64,000 nt of DNA from assembly GCA_021799035.1 (NCBI GenBank), contig JAJZBG010000005.1, positions 1 through 64,000 of the forward strand, in the 5' to 3' direction. The position numbers and the translations under genes are program-made. This document shows, piece by piece, positions 1 to 7,491 of the stretch (positions are counted from its first letter, which is position 1; each line of letters opens with the position of its first letter). The notes beneath the pieces are model-generated. The model searched no databases, had not been told where the DNA came from, and saw only the letters and a program-made list of their open reading frames with translations. The stretch is from Actinomycetes bacterium. Lineage in GTDB: Bacteria > Actinomycetota > Acidimicrobiia > Acidimicrobiales > Acidimicrobiaceae.

Positions 1-442
1 ACCAGTCGTCCGGATTCTCAAGGAGCTGCCTGCTCCATTCGATTGACCTCATGCGATCAAGCTGCCTTTGGCTAGTGCTGGGCTCAGGAACCATAACTTT
101 GAAGATAACACGAAGTAGCTACATTCGCGCGCCTAAACGAGTTAGCTTCATCGATATCACAAGCGGCAACTTTACAAAGAGAGTACCCTTTGCGCACTTT
201 CAGGTGCGGCCAAATGCCCTGTTCATGCGTCATTACACTCAGTTACGTGCACTGACCTTACCGCACCGGGCCAGTCGGCGCGAAAAGCATACCGATCTGA
301 TCGGACAACTCCTCTCCGCCAATCGATTCCGAGATTTCCGGCAGATGCGAAGCGCTCGATCACGAAAACCGCTACACCCGAAGGGATGCGCAACACATGA
401 GTCCTCGAAACTTGCGACCCTACTGGTCGGGATGCAAGATTT
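1..442. other. left-edge stretch without a convincing gene
   Basis: I see no convincing gene here. One plus-strand frame from the left edge reads PVVRILKELPAPFD and stops near position 46, which could be the last residues of a gene outside the window, but 14 residues are too few to judge. A longer open frame from 51 runs antisense to the GntR gene, is rich in Arg and Ser, and looks like a shadow. No clear rho-independent terminator follows the GntR gene on the minus strand. Confidence 0.4.
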
Positions 443-1183
443 TCAGAATTGGGCCGCAGGCCCAGTCGGCCATTGCGCGACTAGCGAGTATCGGTCGCCT
501 CGGATAAGGCTCTTACGGTACTCAATTGGGGTATCTCCAACGAAGACAAGCCGTTCAGTCGAAAAGGCTGCCACCTTAGGTGGCAGTCGCAACAGCTTTC
601 GTTCGGTGGGGTTTGGAATGACTGGCCTGATTCGTTCCCAGCCGCCTGTGATGCGGAGAGAGCAGTGTAGAGCGAGGGCATCGTAGAGCCCTCCTAGGGA
701 AAGGTCAGCGTCAAGCAATGACACGGTCTGGTCCGCTGGTAACCAAGATCGGTCCCAGGCTATCGGCTCAGATCCGGCGAAGCGGAGCCGCTCGATAAAC
801 ACGACTGTGGCTCCTTCGTATAGGCGAAGCTGCGTGGCAACCTCCGGTGTGACTGGGCACTGCTCAGCCACGAGCACCTCGCTTCGCTCCTCGATTCCTG
901 TGGCTCTAACGGTCGAGGCGAGGCTGTACAGAGAGTGAAGGTGCTGTTCAAGGGCCGGAGGGGTAACAGAGGTGCCGCGCCCGCGCTGGCGGACAACAAG
1001 CCCCTCGGAAATCATGTGGCGTACAGCTTCTCGCGCGGTCTGCCGACTTACTTCGTAGTCTCTAGTCAACTCCTCATCGCTCGGGAAATGATGCTCGAAC
1101 TCTCCATTGAGCAGACGACGACGAAGATCGTCAGTCATCTGTGCCCAAAGCGGAAGCGGACTTGACCTGTCAAGCCTTACCAC
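443..1183 (-). CDS. GntR-family transcriptional regulator with UTRA effector domain
   Basis: A DNA-binding regulator of the GntR/HutC type, 246 aa from the chosen start. The N-terminal winged helix reads through SDEELTRDYEVSRQTAREAV and is followed by the wing motif GLVVRQRGRGTSV. The C-terminal half is a UTRA-type ligand domain with the family pattern ERLRFAGSEPIAWDRSWLP. The open frame extends up to 1225, but GTG at 1183 has GGAG nine bases upstream and lies just after the DUF1634 stop, so it is preferred. It is the last gene of an operon with DUF1634 and TauE and probably senses the exported compound or a related metabolite (inference). A GTATATAC operator-like palindrome lies ahead of the first gene of the operon. 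The effector cannot be told from sequence. Confidence 0.88.
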   Translation of the reverse strand: MVRLDRSSPLPLWAQMTDDLRRRLLNGEFEHHFPSDEELTRDYEVSRQTAREAVRHMISEGLVVRQRGRGTSVTPPALEQHLHSLYSLASTVRATGIEERSEVLVAEQCPVTPEVATQLRLYEGATVVFIERLRFAGSEPIAWDRSWLPADQTVSLLDADLSLGGLYDALALHCSLRITGGWERIRPVIPNPTERKLLRLPPKVAAFSTERLVFVGDTPIEYRKSLIRGDRYSLVAQWPTGPAAQF

Positions 1184-1187
1184 AAGA

Positions 1188-1703
1188 TCACACTCCGGCA
1201 AGGAAGAACGAGCCAATGAGAACAACTAGAACAAAGAGCGTAACAAGTGCCATGGGAATGTCCTCCTCATATAGGAAAGACAATACCCCTACAGCTACTC
1301 GCAAAATAGGTGTAAGGATCAAGATCAGCACGCCGAGAACTACGATGCCTTGTCCTTCCCCGTGACTGATCGATTTTCCCAAGTCTGCAAACGTATGCGG
1401 GAATGGCGTAGATTGTGACGTGAGTTCTCTGTAGGAGAAGCTACCTCGAATCGGCAGATAATCGCTGTGATGGAAAAACATGAGCCCAAGTCCACTGGCG
1501 ATGACGAGCACGCTAACTACAACGCCGATCCGCAGCACCATGCTGATCGCTAGTTCGACCTTGCGGATCTTTTCCTCCATCACAGCCGCCTCTTCGGGGC
1601 TGAGCTCCCGACGGTGGTAACCAGGTCGGCCGATGCCGCTTGGTCCTGGCTCACTGGAACTGTGCACATGGGAATAACCGGTCGGTTTGTTCAGATCGGT
1701 CAT
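1188..1703 (-). CDS. DUF1634 family membrane protein
   Basis: A 171-aa protein with a hydrophilic N-terminus of about 65 residues followed by three hydrophobic segments (about 50-75, 105-130 and 145-170). The pattern RKVELAISMVLRIGVVVSVL fits the DUF1634 family. DUF1634 genes commonly sit next to TauE/SafE permeases, as here, and are thought to be accessory subunits, though the role is not established. The start codon overlaps the TauE stop in an ATGA, so translation is probably coupled. Confidence 0.8.
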   Translation of the reverse strand: MTDLNKPTGYSHVHSSSEPGPSGIGRPGYHRRELSPEEAAVMEEKIRKVELAISMVLRIGVVVSVLVIASGLGLMFFHHSDYLPIRGSFSYRELTSQSTPFPHTFADLGKSISHGEGQGIVVLGVLILILTPILRVAVGVLSFLYEEDIPMALVTLFVLVVLIGSFFLAGV

Positions 1704-2539
1704 GGGAAGATTCCCTTCTGGAGCATCTCGAGAGAGATGATAACAAGGACAATGACGAAGACCAGCCGGACCGTCCTGCTCGTGACCCGGCCCAGGACTC
1801 GGGCGCCTAAGGTGGCGCCAAGGAGCACCCCAGCCGCTACTGGAGCGGCAATTATGGGGTCGATCTGGCCCCGGATGAAGTATACGCCAGCGCTGGCAGC
1901 GGCGGTGACTCCAATCATGAAGTTGCTCGTTGCCGACGATACCTTCATGGGCAAGTGCATGGCGCTATCCATGGCGGGCACTTTCAAGGCGCCTGATCCG
2001 ATGCCGAGGAGTGCGCTGACCAATCCGGCAACGTACATGAGACCCAACCCTGCCTTAGTACCGACAACCTTGTACGAGATCTCCCGCTTCTCGGCGTAGT
2101 CATAGTATGAGCCATGCAAATTGAAGTAGTTGGCGAGCCTATCGTTCGAAACTGTAAGGGGCTGGGCAACATGCCGACGCCGAAATGTCACGAACGACGA
2201 GTAGGCGAGTACGAGCCCAAAGAAGACAAAGAGGAACCGGGTTGGCAAGAGCGTTGTAAGGTATGCGCCGCTCACTGCACCCGTCGTTGTTGCGATCTCC
2301 AGAAACATTCCAGCTCGCAAGTTGGTCATGCGCTCTCGGACATAGGCTGCCGCCGCTCCACTTGAAGTGGCAATTACCGAGACTATGCTTGCACCGATTG
2401 CCAGGCGGATGTCCACGTGATAAAGAAGCGTAAGAACAGGAACAATCACAACCCCGCCACCAAGGCCTATCAGCGACCCGAGCACCCCCGCGGCAACAGA
2501 GATCAGTGCTAAAGAGATTACGAAGTCGAGGGGTGTCAT
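1700..2539 (-). CDS. TauE/SafE family sulfite/anion exporter permease
   Basis: A 279-aa integral membrane protein with about eight hydrophobic helices. The N-terminal LGSLIGLGGGVVIVPVLTLLY and the second-half repeat GLVSALLGIGSGALKVPAMD are the paired glycine-rich signatures of the TauE/SafE (DUF81) family. Members export sulfite, sulfoacetate or other organic anions; the substrate here is unknown. It is the first gene of a three-gene operon with DUF1634 and a GntR regulator. No canonical Shine-Dalgarno precedes the ATG. Confidence 0.88.
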   Translation of the reverse strand: MTPLDFVISLALISVAAGVLGSLIGLGGGVVIVPVLTLLYHVDIRLAIGASIVSVIATSSGAAAAYVRERMTNLRAGMFLEIATTTGAVSGAYLTTLLPTRFLFVFFGLVLAYSSFVTFRRRHVAQPLTVSNDRLANYFNLHGSYYDYAEKREISYKVVGTKAGLGLMYVAGLVSALLGIGSGALKVPAMDSAMHLPMKVSSATSNFMIGVTAAASAGVYFIRGQIDPIIAAPVAAGVLLGATLGARVLGRVTSRTVRLVFVIVLVIISLEMLQKGIFP

Positions 2540-2577
2540 TAGGAAATTGGAATTTCGTCGAGGGGTAGCATGAGAAT

Positions 2578-2586
2578 AGTATATAC
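2578..2586 (-). promoter_or_regulatory. candidate -10 (TATACT) overlapping a GTATATAC palindrome ahead of TauE
   Basis: On the minus strand a TATACT hexamer (2578-2583) overlaps the perfect 8-bp palindrome GTATATAC (2579-2586), about 40 bases before the TauE start. GTATATAC fits the GTnTAnAC core bound by HutC-subfamily GntR regulators, and the last gene of the operon encodes one. No good -35 is visible, and the palindrome does not extend beyond 8 bp. Confidence 0.35.
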
Positions 2587-3165
2587 GTACATTCCATCAT
2601 AAGAACACATTGCCGCTTTTCTCCGATGAAATTGATCCAACAACTCCGTTTCCGCTCGCATCTCAGCGGAAGAGGTAGACGCCCATAACTCTCAGTGGAT
2701 TGCCCAAAAATGAGCCGCAACCAGAGTATCTTGCGGCCAGAAAGGGCCTTCGGTTTTTCGGCTACCCTGGTCTGTTTACCAAATCCTCAACTCTGGTGCT
2801 TCATTTTGAAGTTCGATGGTGAACGCGAACTTTGATGCCTCGCCTCACGCATTCCGGTTGACTTTTACTCGTCACATCACGTGCCATTTTACGTAGCGTC
2901 CCCTATCGTTCACTAGTTGTGGCATAGGTGCCAGTTTTACACACGAGGCGAGATCTGCCTGGCAACAATCTTTCCAACCGCTCCAGGAAACCGAGGCGTT
3001 CCTCGTGTCCTTCATCAGAAATAGTTATGTCCGTAAAAATCCGATATCTTCATTTTGACACGTGCCTTTATCTCTACCACAACAGACACCAAAGGTGCGC
3101 CGAAGCTTCAGATCATTTCCCATCGGTGAGCCAGTTCAGATGGGACCTCCTCCCTGGGGAGATCT
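2587..3165. other. intergenic stretch without a recognised gene
   Basis: About 580 bases between the TauE promoter region and the rnhB stop. Open frames on both strands here have no recognisable motif, no good ribosome site and unnatural composition. I see no tRNA-like or terminator-like structure. Confidence 0.4.
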
Positions 3166-3927
3166 TCAAGCCAACCAAAGAGCTCCGGAAACAGCCATGG
3201 ACCTCGGCAACTGTTTCCTGTCGGCATACCAGGGAAGGTCACCCATGAAGGACCATGACCGTCTATGTATCCGGCAAGGACCCATCGCGTAGAGCGCACT
3301 TACATGCACACGGGAAGGATATCCCTTGTTCTTCTCAAAGCAATACCACGGATACTGATGCGACTCTGACTCCATGAGGGAATCTCTGGCCACCTTGGCC
3401 AGAATTGAAGCGGTTGCTATGGCAAAGCTCTTGGCGTCCCCTTTCGCAACCGTCACAGCATCTCTGTACCGAGAGAAGTTGGTCGTTCCATCAAGCATCA
3501 GCACTGCTGAGTCAAGATAACTCTGCAGTGGCCGGATAGCCCTGTCAAGGCCGAGTGCAAGGCTACTTGTCATGCCGATCTCATCCACCTCGTCGGACTC
3601 CACCATTCCAAGCCCGTAGTCCTTGGCCAACGCGGTGATCGGCTCAACCAATGAGTTCCTAACTCGCGCTGATAGCTTCTTGGAGTCGTCGACCCGCAAG
3701 TAATCGCTCCGGCCGAACTGGCCGATTCTCGCCGCGCCAGCAGGATCTGGCTCTGACATGAACGCCACCAGTTGTTTGAGGTCGTACACCACCGCGCCAA
3801 CACATAGTGGACCAGCCCACGAACCGCGTCCAACTTCATCGACACCAACAACGTATCGGTACTTCTTAGGATCCAGCTGCTTTTCTAAGTGGAGCTGAGC
3901 GGCCAGCGATACAGAGACCTTGGGCAT
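3166..3927 (-). CDS. rnhB: ribonuclease HII
   Basis: A cytoplasmic endonuclease that nicks the RNA strand of RNA-DNA hybrids and starts removal of misincorporated ribonucleotides. The N-terminal VGVDEVGRGSWAGP carries the first two acidic catalytic residues. A later acidic residue lies in LMLDGTT, and VARD with the following KGYPS block closes the active site. Length (253 aa) is slightly above the family norm, with about 30 extra C-terminal residues after the HRRS motif. It lies 48 bases downstream of the cyclase gene on the same strand and is probably co-transcribed. The Shine-Dalgarno is weak. Confidence 0.93.
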   Translation of the reverse strand: MPKVSVSLAAQLHLEKQLDPKKYRYVVGVDEVGRGSWAGPLCVGAVVYDLKQLVAFMSEPDPAGAARIGQFGRSDYLRVDDSKKLSARVRNSLVEPITALAKDYGLGMVESDEVDEIGMTSSLALGLDRAIRPLQSYLDSAVLMLDGTTNFSRYRDAVTVAKGDAKSFAIATASILAKVARDSLMESESHQYPWYCFEKNKGYPSRVHVSALYAMGPCRIHRRSWSFMGDLPWYADRKQLPRSMAVSGALWLA

Positions 3928-3975
3928 TTCCCAATAATAAACGATGACGTGTGAGTCCGCAGAAATAACCGCAGT

Positions 3976-5082
3976 TCAGTCGCTCGGATTTACGACCCAC
4001 AGCTGGACTGAACCAAGATCTTTGAGATACCTGGGGCGGAGCGGGACGAGCCGATGCTTGCTCTTGCCGGAAAGAGCTTGCTGAATGCCATCCGATACGA
4101 GGATAGACCCAGGGTTGGCTATGTTGACGATCCTGGACGCGAGGTTGACAACTGGACCGTAGTAGTCGCCCTCTCTGGCCAACACTGAACCATAAGCCAC
4201 TCCGGCCCGAACCTCGGACAACAACTTCTCCTTCGCGTACTCCTCTTTGAGTTCAAGACCGATCTCGACGGCAGCCTCCGGATCCACCACGACATACATC
4301 ACTTCGTCACCAATCATCTTGACAACTCGTCCGTCTCTCCTGGTCACGGCATCCGATGAGAGTTCTTCAAAACGTGAAACAACTGCTCCGAGTTCCTGGG
4401 TCGTCAACTGCTGAGAAAGGACAGTGAATCCCACAAGGTCGACGAAACCCACAGCCAGAATTCGCTCGGACACGTCGCGAGCACCGCGGTCAAGCGCCAC
4501 CATAGCGTGCCTCCCGGCGTCGTGCAGGTGGCGAATCCAGGCATAGACTAGAAGCTCCGGAACTGCAGGCAATATTGATGCCGAGTATTGCGTGAACCGG
4601 TCAGCCAGATCTACGGTAGTGAAGTCCTTCGAGCCCAGGCCCACACCTTTCAGGCTGTTCGACGCCACAATCTCTGCTGCAGCTATCCTTGCCATCGAAG
4701 ATCCGATCACCCTGGCAAGCTGTATCGCAACGTCCACATCAGTGGTGCGCGTACGCATCAGGCTTGCAAGGGATGTCACAGCCTCGACGTCTATGGAGCT
4801 GAAGATGCGGTCGTCGTCTGCCACGTCGGCGAAGCCGAGCGCGCGCCAGAGCCTCCTCACCGTGGCCACGTCCACCCCGGTCTGCCCGGATAGCTCTTCA
4901 ATGGTAAGCCGGTTCCTAGGCGGACCGAGCATCTGATCGACTGCAAGCAGGTGAAGGGCATCGTTCTGCAGAGCTGTGAGGATTTCCTCGTCAGAGATGT
5001 CCCGCTCTCTGAGCATCTCTAAAAGGCGGATGGGTAAAGACGCCGTCAGAGCTCGACTAACTTGCTCTTCGTCCAAATCCAT
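3976..5082 (-). CDS. class III adenylate cyclase with N-terminal regulatory and HTH-like region
   Basis: Predicted to make cAMP. The C-terminal catalytic domain (about 205-360) has both metal-binding Asp residues (D215 in FVDLVGFT, D259 in GDE), the adenine-specifying pair K255 and D306, and the transition-state residues N313 and R317, so it looks active. The first 200 residues resemble the regulatory region of mycobacterial Rv1264/Rv2212-type cyclases, which in Rv1264 gives pH sensing (established for that protein only). They include a MerR-like helix-turn-helix stretch, IEELSGQTGVDVATVRRLWR. GGAGG directly abuts the ATG; TTG at codon 3 (5076) would have better spacing and may be the real start. 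No membrane segment is visible. Confidence 0.87.
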   Translation of the reverse strand: MDLDEEQVSRALTASLPIRLLEMLRERDISDEEILTALQNDALHLLAVDQMLGPPRNRLTIEELSGQTGVDVATVRRLWRALGFADVADDDRIFSSIDVEAVTSLASLMRTRTTDVDVAIQLARVIGSSMARIAAAEIVASNSLKGVGLGSKDFTTVDLADRFTQYSASILPAVPELLVYAWIRHLHDAGRHAMVALDRGARDVSERILAVGFVDLVGFTVLSQQLTTQELGAVVSRFEELSSDAVTRRDGRVVKMIGDEVMYVVVDPEAAVEIGLELKEEYAKEKLLSEVRAGVAYGSVLAREGDYYGPVVNLASRIVNIANPGSILVSDGIQQALSGKSKHRLVPLRPRYLKDLGSVQLWVVNPSD

Positions 5083-5102
5083 CCTCCACTCGCAACGGTA
5101 AA

Positions 5103-5795
5103 ATGCTGAAACATTCTTTCATGCCTACACTAAAGATAGTGAGCATAAACCGAATTGACCTTCAAAAATCATCGGCCAAGCACGTAATTCTCATTCCCAT
5201 AAGGTCATTTTCCGACAGCAAATCCCGCCTTGCCGCGGTCCTAAGCCCCAGCGAAAGGGCAGACCTGATCGCTTTTTGCTCAAAAAGAGTGCTAAGTGCT
5301 GCCGGGGAGTTACCTAAGATCGTCATATCTTCTGATCCAACAGTTCGAGACTTCGCACAAAATCTTGGCTGTGAAGTGATCCGAGACAACGGCGAGGGGC
5401 TCAGTTCGGCGGTGCAACATGCATACGAGCTAGTGGCTGGCCGTGGCGCAAAACATGTGACGGTAGCCCATGCCGACCTACCTCTGGCCGAGGATCTTAC
5501 CACCTTGATTCGCGAGGGCGCTGTGACGATAGTTCCAGACCGAAATCACGACGGAACCAACGTTATATCTCTGCCGACCGAATCTGGCTTCCGCTTTGCT
5601 TATGGACCCAACTCATTCGAACGCCATCTCCGGGAAGCTGCCCGTCTCAACCTGGGAATCAGCATCAACGAGAACCCCCAGCTTACAATGGATATAGATA
5701 CGCCCGAGGATCTCTTGCGGCTTTTTGGAGAGAGTGACTTTGACTTGGAAGCACGGGGAGTCGACACCCGACTGGATCTTCCGGATAGCATCTAG
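5103..5795 (+). CDS. cofC: CofC/FbiD-type guanylyltransferase of coenzyme F420 synthesis
   Basis: Predicted to activate 2-phospholactate or phosphoenolpyruvate with GTP, giving the precursor of the F420 side chain. The 230-aa protein has the nucleotidyltransferase start ILIPIRSFSDSKSRLA, the central ISSDPTVRDFA, the VAHADLPL acidic motif, VPDRNHDGTNV and the closing TMDIDTPEDL, all typical of CofC. Codons 7 (ATG) and 13 (GTG) are alternative starts; none has a good Shine-Dalgarno. It is divergent from the cyclase, only 20 bases away. F420 use fits an actinobacterial host. Confidence 0.86.
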   Translation: MLKHSFMPTLKIVSINRIDLQKSSAKHVILIPIRSFSDSKSRLAAVLSPSERADLIAFCSKRVLSAAGELPKIVISSDPTVRDFAQNLGCEVIRDNGEGLSSAVQHAYELVAGRGAKHVTVAHADLPLAEDLTTLIREGAVTIVPDRNHDGTNVISLPTESGFRFAYGPNSFERHLREAARLNLGISINENPQLTMDIDTPEDLLRLFGESDFDLEARGVDTRLDLPDSI

Positions 5796-5886
5796 GTGGC
5801 AGTTGAGGCAGGCTCAAAACCTCCAGCGCCTGCTCTACGCCAACACTTGTATTTTGCCATAGTCGATCCACGCTTAGGAGACAGAT

Positions 5887-6648
5887 ATGACGACGACATA
5901 TCTCGCAGGTGAGAAGGCCTCGCCAAGCCATGACCTTGAAGTGCCAGCAAGAGCACTCGCAATCGGGGCCCATCCTGACGACATCGAATTCGGCTGCGGG
6001 GGGACTCTTGCCAAGTGGGCCGCCAAGGCGTGCGAGATATTTCACCTTGTCTGCACAGATGGCTCTAAAGGGACATGGGATCCAAATATCAAGCCAGCCG
6101 ATCTTGCACAACGCCGCCAGAAGGAGCAGACGGATGCAGCTCGGATACTCGGTGGCAATACTCCGGTCACTTTTTTGGGCTGGACCGATGGCGAGCTGGA
6201 ATCTGGAATGATCCAGAGATCACAGGTAGTCGAGACTATAAGGCGCCTAAAACCCGATGTGCTTTTAGCTCATGATCCATGGAAGCGCTACAGGCTCCAT
6301 CCGGACCATAGGCATGCAGGATTCTTGGCAACTGACGGGGTAGTGGCAGCTAGAGATCCGTTGTTCTTTCCCGAGCTCGGTGCACCTCACAGGCCTTCCA
6401 AGATTCTTCTATGGGAAGCCGATCAGCCAGATCATGAGGAGACCATAGAAGAGGAGAACTTCCAGAAGAAGCTTCTTGCACTCAAGGCCCACGCCAGCCA
6501 ATACGAATCTACAATGGGCATTAACCAGCTAGATGACCCGTCACAAATGGCTGCATTCGAGCAAAGGCTCAGGACTCGCCTGCTGGATAATTCACTGAGT
6601 GGCGGCGCAAAGCTATCCGAGGTATTCAAACTCATCGACAAGGTCTGA
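5887..6648 (+). CDS. PIG-L/LmbE family deacetylase
   Basis: A zinc-dependent N-deacetylase-like protein of 253 aa. The metal-binding AHPDDIEFGCGGTL lies at residues 28-41 and the downstream RLHPDHRHAG supplies the further ligand. The family includes MshB and Mca of mycothiol metabolism and sugar deacetylases; the exact substrate is not clear. AGGAG six bases before the ATG supports the start. It lies about 90 bases after cofC on the same strand. Confidence 0.84.
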   Translation: MTTTYLAGEKASPSHDLEVPARALAIGAHPDDIEFGCGGTLAKWAAKACEIFHLVCTDGSKGTWDPNIKPADLAQRRQKEQTDAARILGGNTPVTFLGWTDGELESGMIQRSQVVETIRRLKPDVLLAHDPWKRYRLHPDHRHAGFLATDGVVAARDPLFFPELGAPHRPSKILLWEADQPDHEETIEEENFQKKLLALKAHASQYESTMGINQLDDPSQMAAFEQRLRTRLLDNSLSGGAKLSEVFKLIDKV

Positions 6649-6800
6649 CTCTATTATTCGAAAGAGGGCTATTAACTGTTAGCGTAGTAATGCCATTTAG
6701 TGTGCGAACGTATGTGCTAGTTTTCTTGATGTGAACTTGTCTGAATGGGCGCACAGAGTTGGCATAAACAGTCGACCGTGACGTAAATGCTGCACTGAAT

Positions 6801-7040
6801 CTCCGTGACTGGCCGGAGTCAAATGCCGGTCCTGGACCAGTCGGGTCCAGCGCCCCAGTGGACACTCGGGCCGCCGATATTGGCGGTACAGACCCTGGCC
6901 CCGGCGGCGGGACGACCCGCTGCCGGAGGAGCGACCGTAAGACCCGCCTGAAAGGGAAGGCCAGTCGCGGTGAGGCGAGAAGCAAGACCCCGCAAGGGGA
7001 AGCTGTATGAGCGTGTCACTAGAACACACTCAACGGCAAC
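6801..7040 (+). other. block of consecutive strong hairpins; candidate structured RNA of unknown class
   Basis: Ordered inverted repeats fill this gene-free, locally G+C-rich block. The stems are 6801-6805/6814-6818 (5 bp); 6832-6838/6844-6850 (7 bp, perfect); 6871-6875/6882-6886 (5 bp); 6901-6911/6916-6926 (11 bp with one wobble, ACGA loop); 6988-6991/6996-6999 (CCCC-GCAA-GGGG, a GNRA loop read on the plus strand); and 7002-7006, 7008-7011, 7013-7016 pairing with 7033-7037, 7029-7032, 7024-7027. A GTGCG at 6702 recalls a group II intron 5' end, but no domain V or reverse transcriptase is visible. It is not RNase P RNA, tmRNA or SRP RNA by their conserved motifs. The plus strand is preferred because of the GNRA loop. 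Confidence 0.35.
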
Positions 7041-7491
7041 GGTCCTTTGGTTGACAACGTGCTCGAGACTATTCCAGTAGGCCTCACAAGGCTTGAAATT
7101 TCCAAAACACCCAGTATCTGTCATTGCTGGCGAACCAGGAACTCGATTGCGATGGGACGCTTGCCCCCAGATAGATCGACCTGTCAAGATGTTCAAAGCC
7201 CTTCTTCAGTCAAGCCACCTAAATGATCACGTCTTTTAGTCCGAGATGAAAAGGCACGGACTTAAATTCGGCTGTCGTCGCCAGCATGGAGCCAACCACA
7301 CTCTAAGGCCGCCTTAACCTGTCACAAGCCGCCCGCCAACTTGTCTTCCCATGCAACAGATGCCCCGATCGCCGAAGCACTGCGCAACACTGTAACCCCA
7401 CGCATCAGGCCCCGGTTTGAAATCTCAAGCCAGCGTAGTCGCATTAGCTGTGGTTCCAGGATAAACAGCCGATCTGAACTGACACGATAAC
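7041..7491. other. intergenic stretch without a recognised gene
   Basis: About 450 bases between the hairpin block and the relaxase stop. I see no supported open frame, tRNA or terminator. Confidence 0.35.

Noticed and set aside
51-686. 211-aa plus-strand open frame at the left edge
   Set aside because: Overlaps the 3' part of the GntR gene antisense and has Arg/Ser-rich shadow composition.
7002-7037. Group II intron domain V
   Set aside because: The 5' strand GCTGTATGAG resembles domain V, but the 3' strand lacks the two-base bulge and the loop is not a GNRA tetraloop; no reverse transcriptase is present.
6819-7196. 125-aa minus-strand open frame over the hairpin block
   Set aside because: No recognisable motif or ribosome site; its codons are dictated by the inverted repeats.
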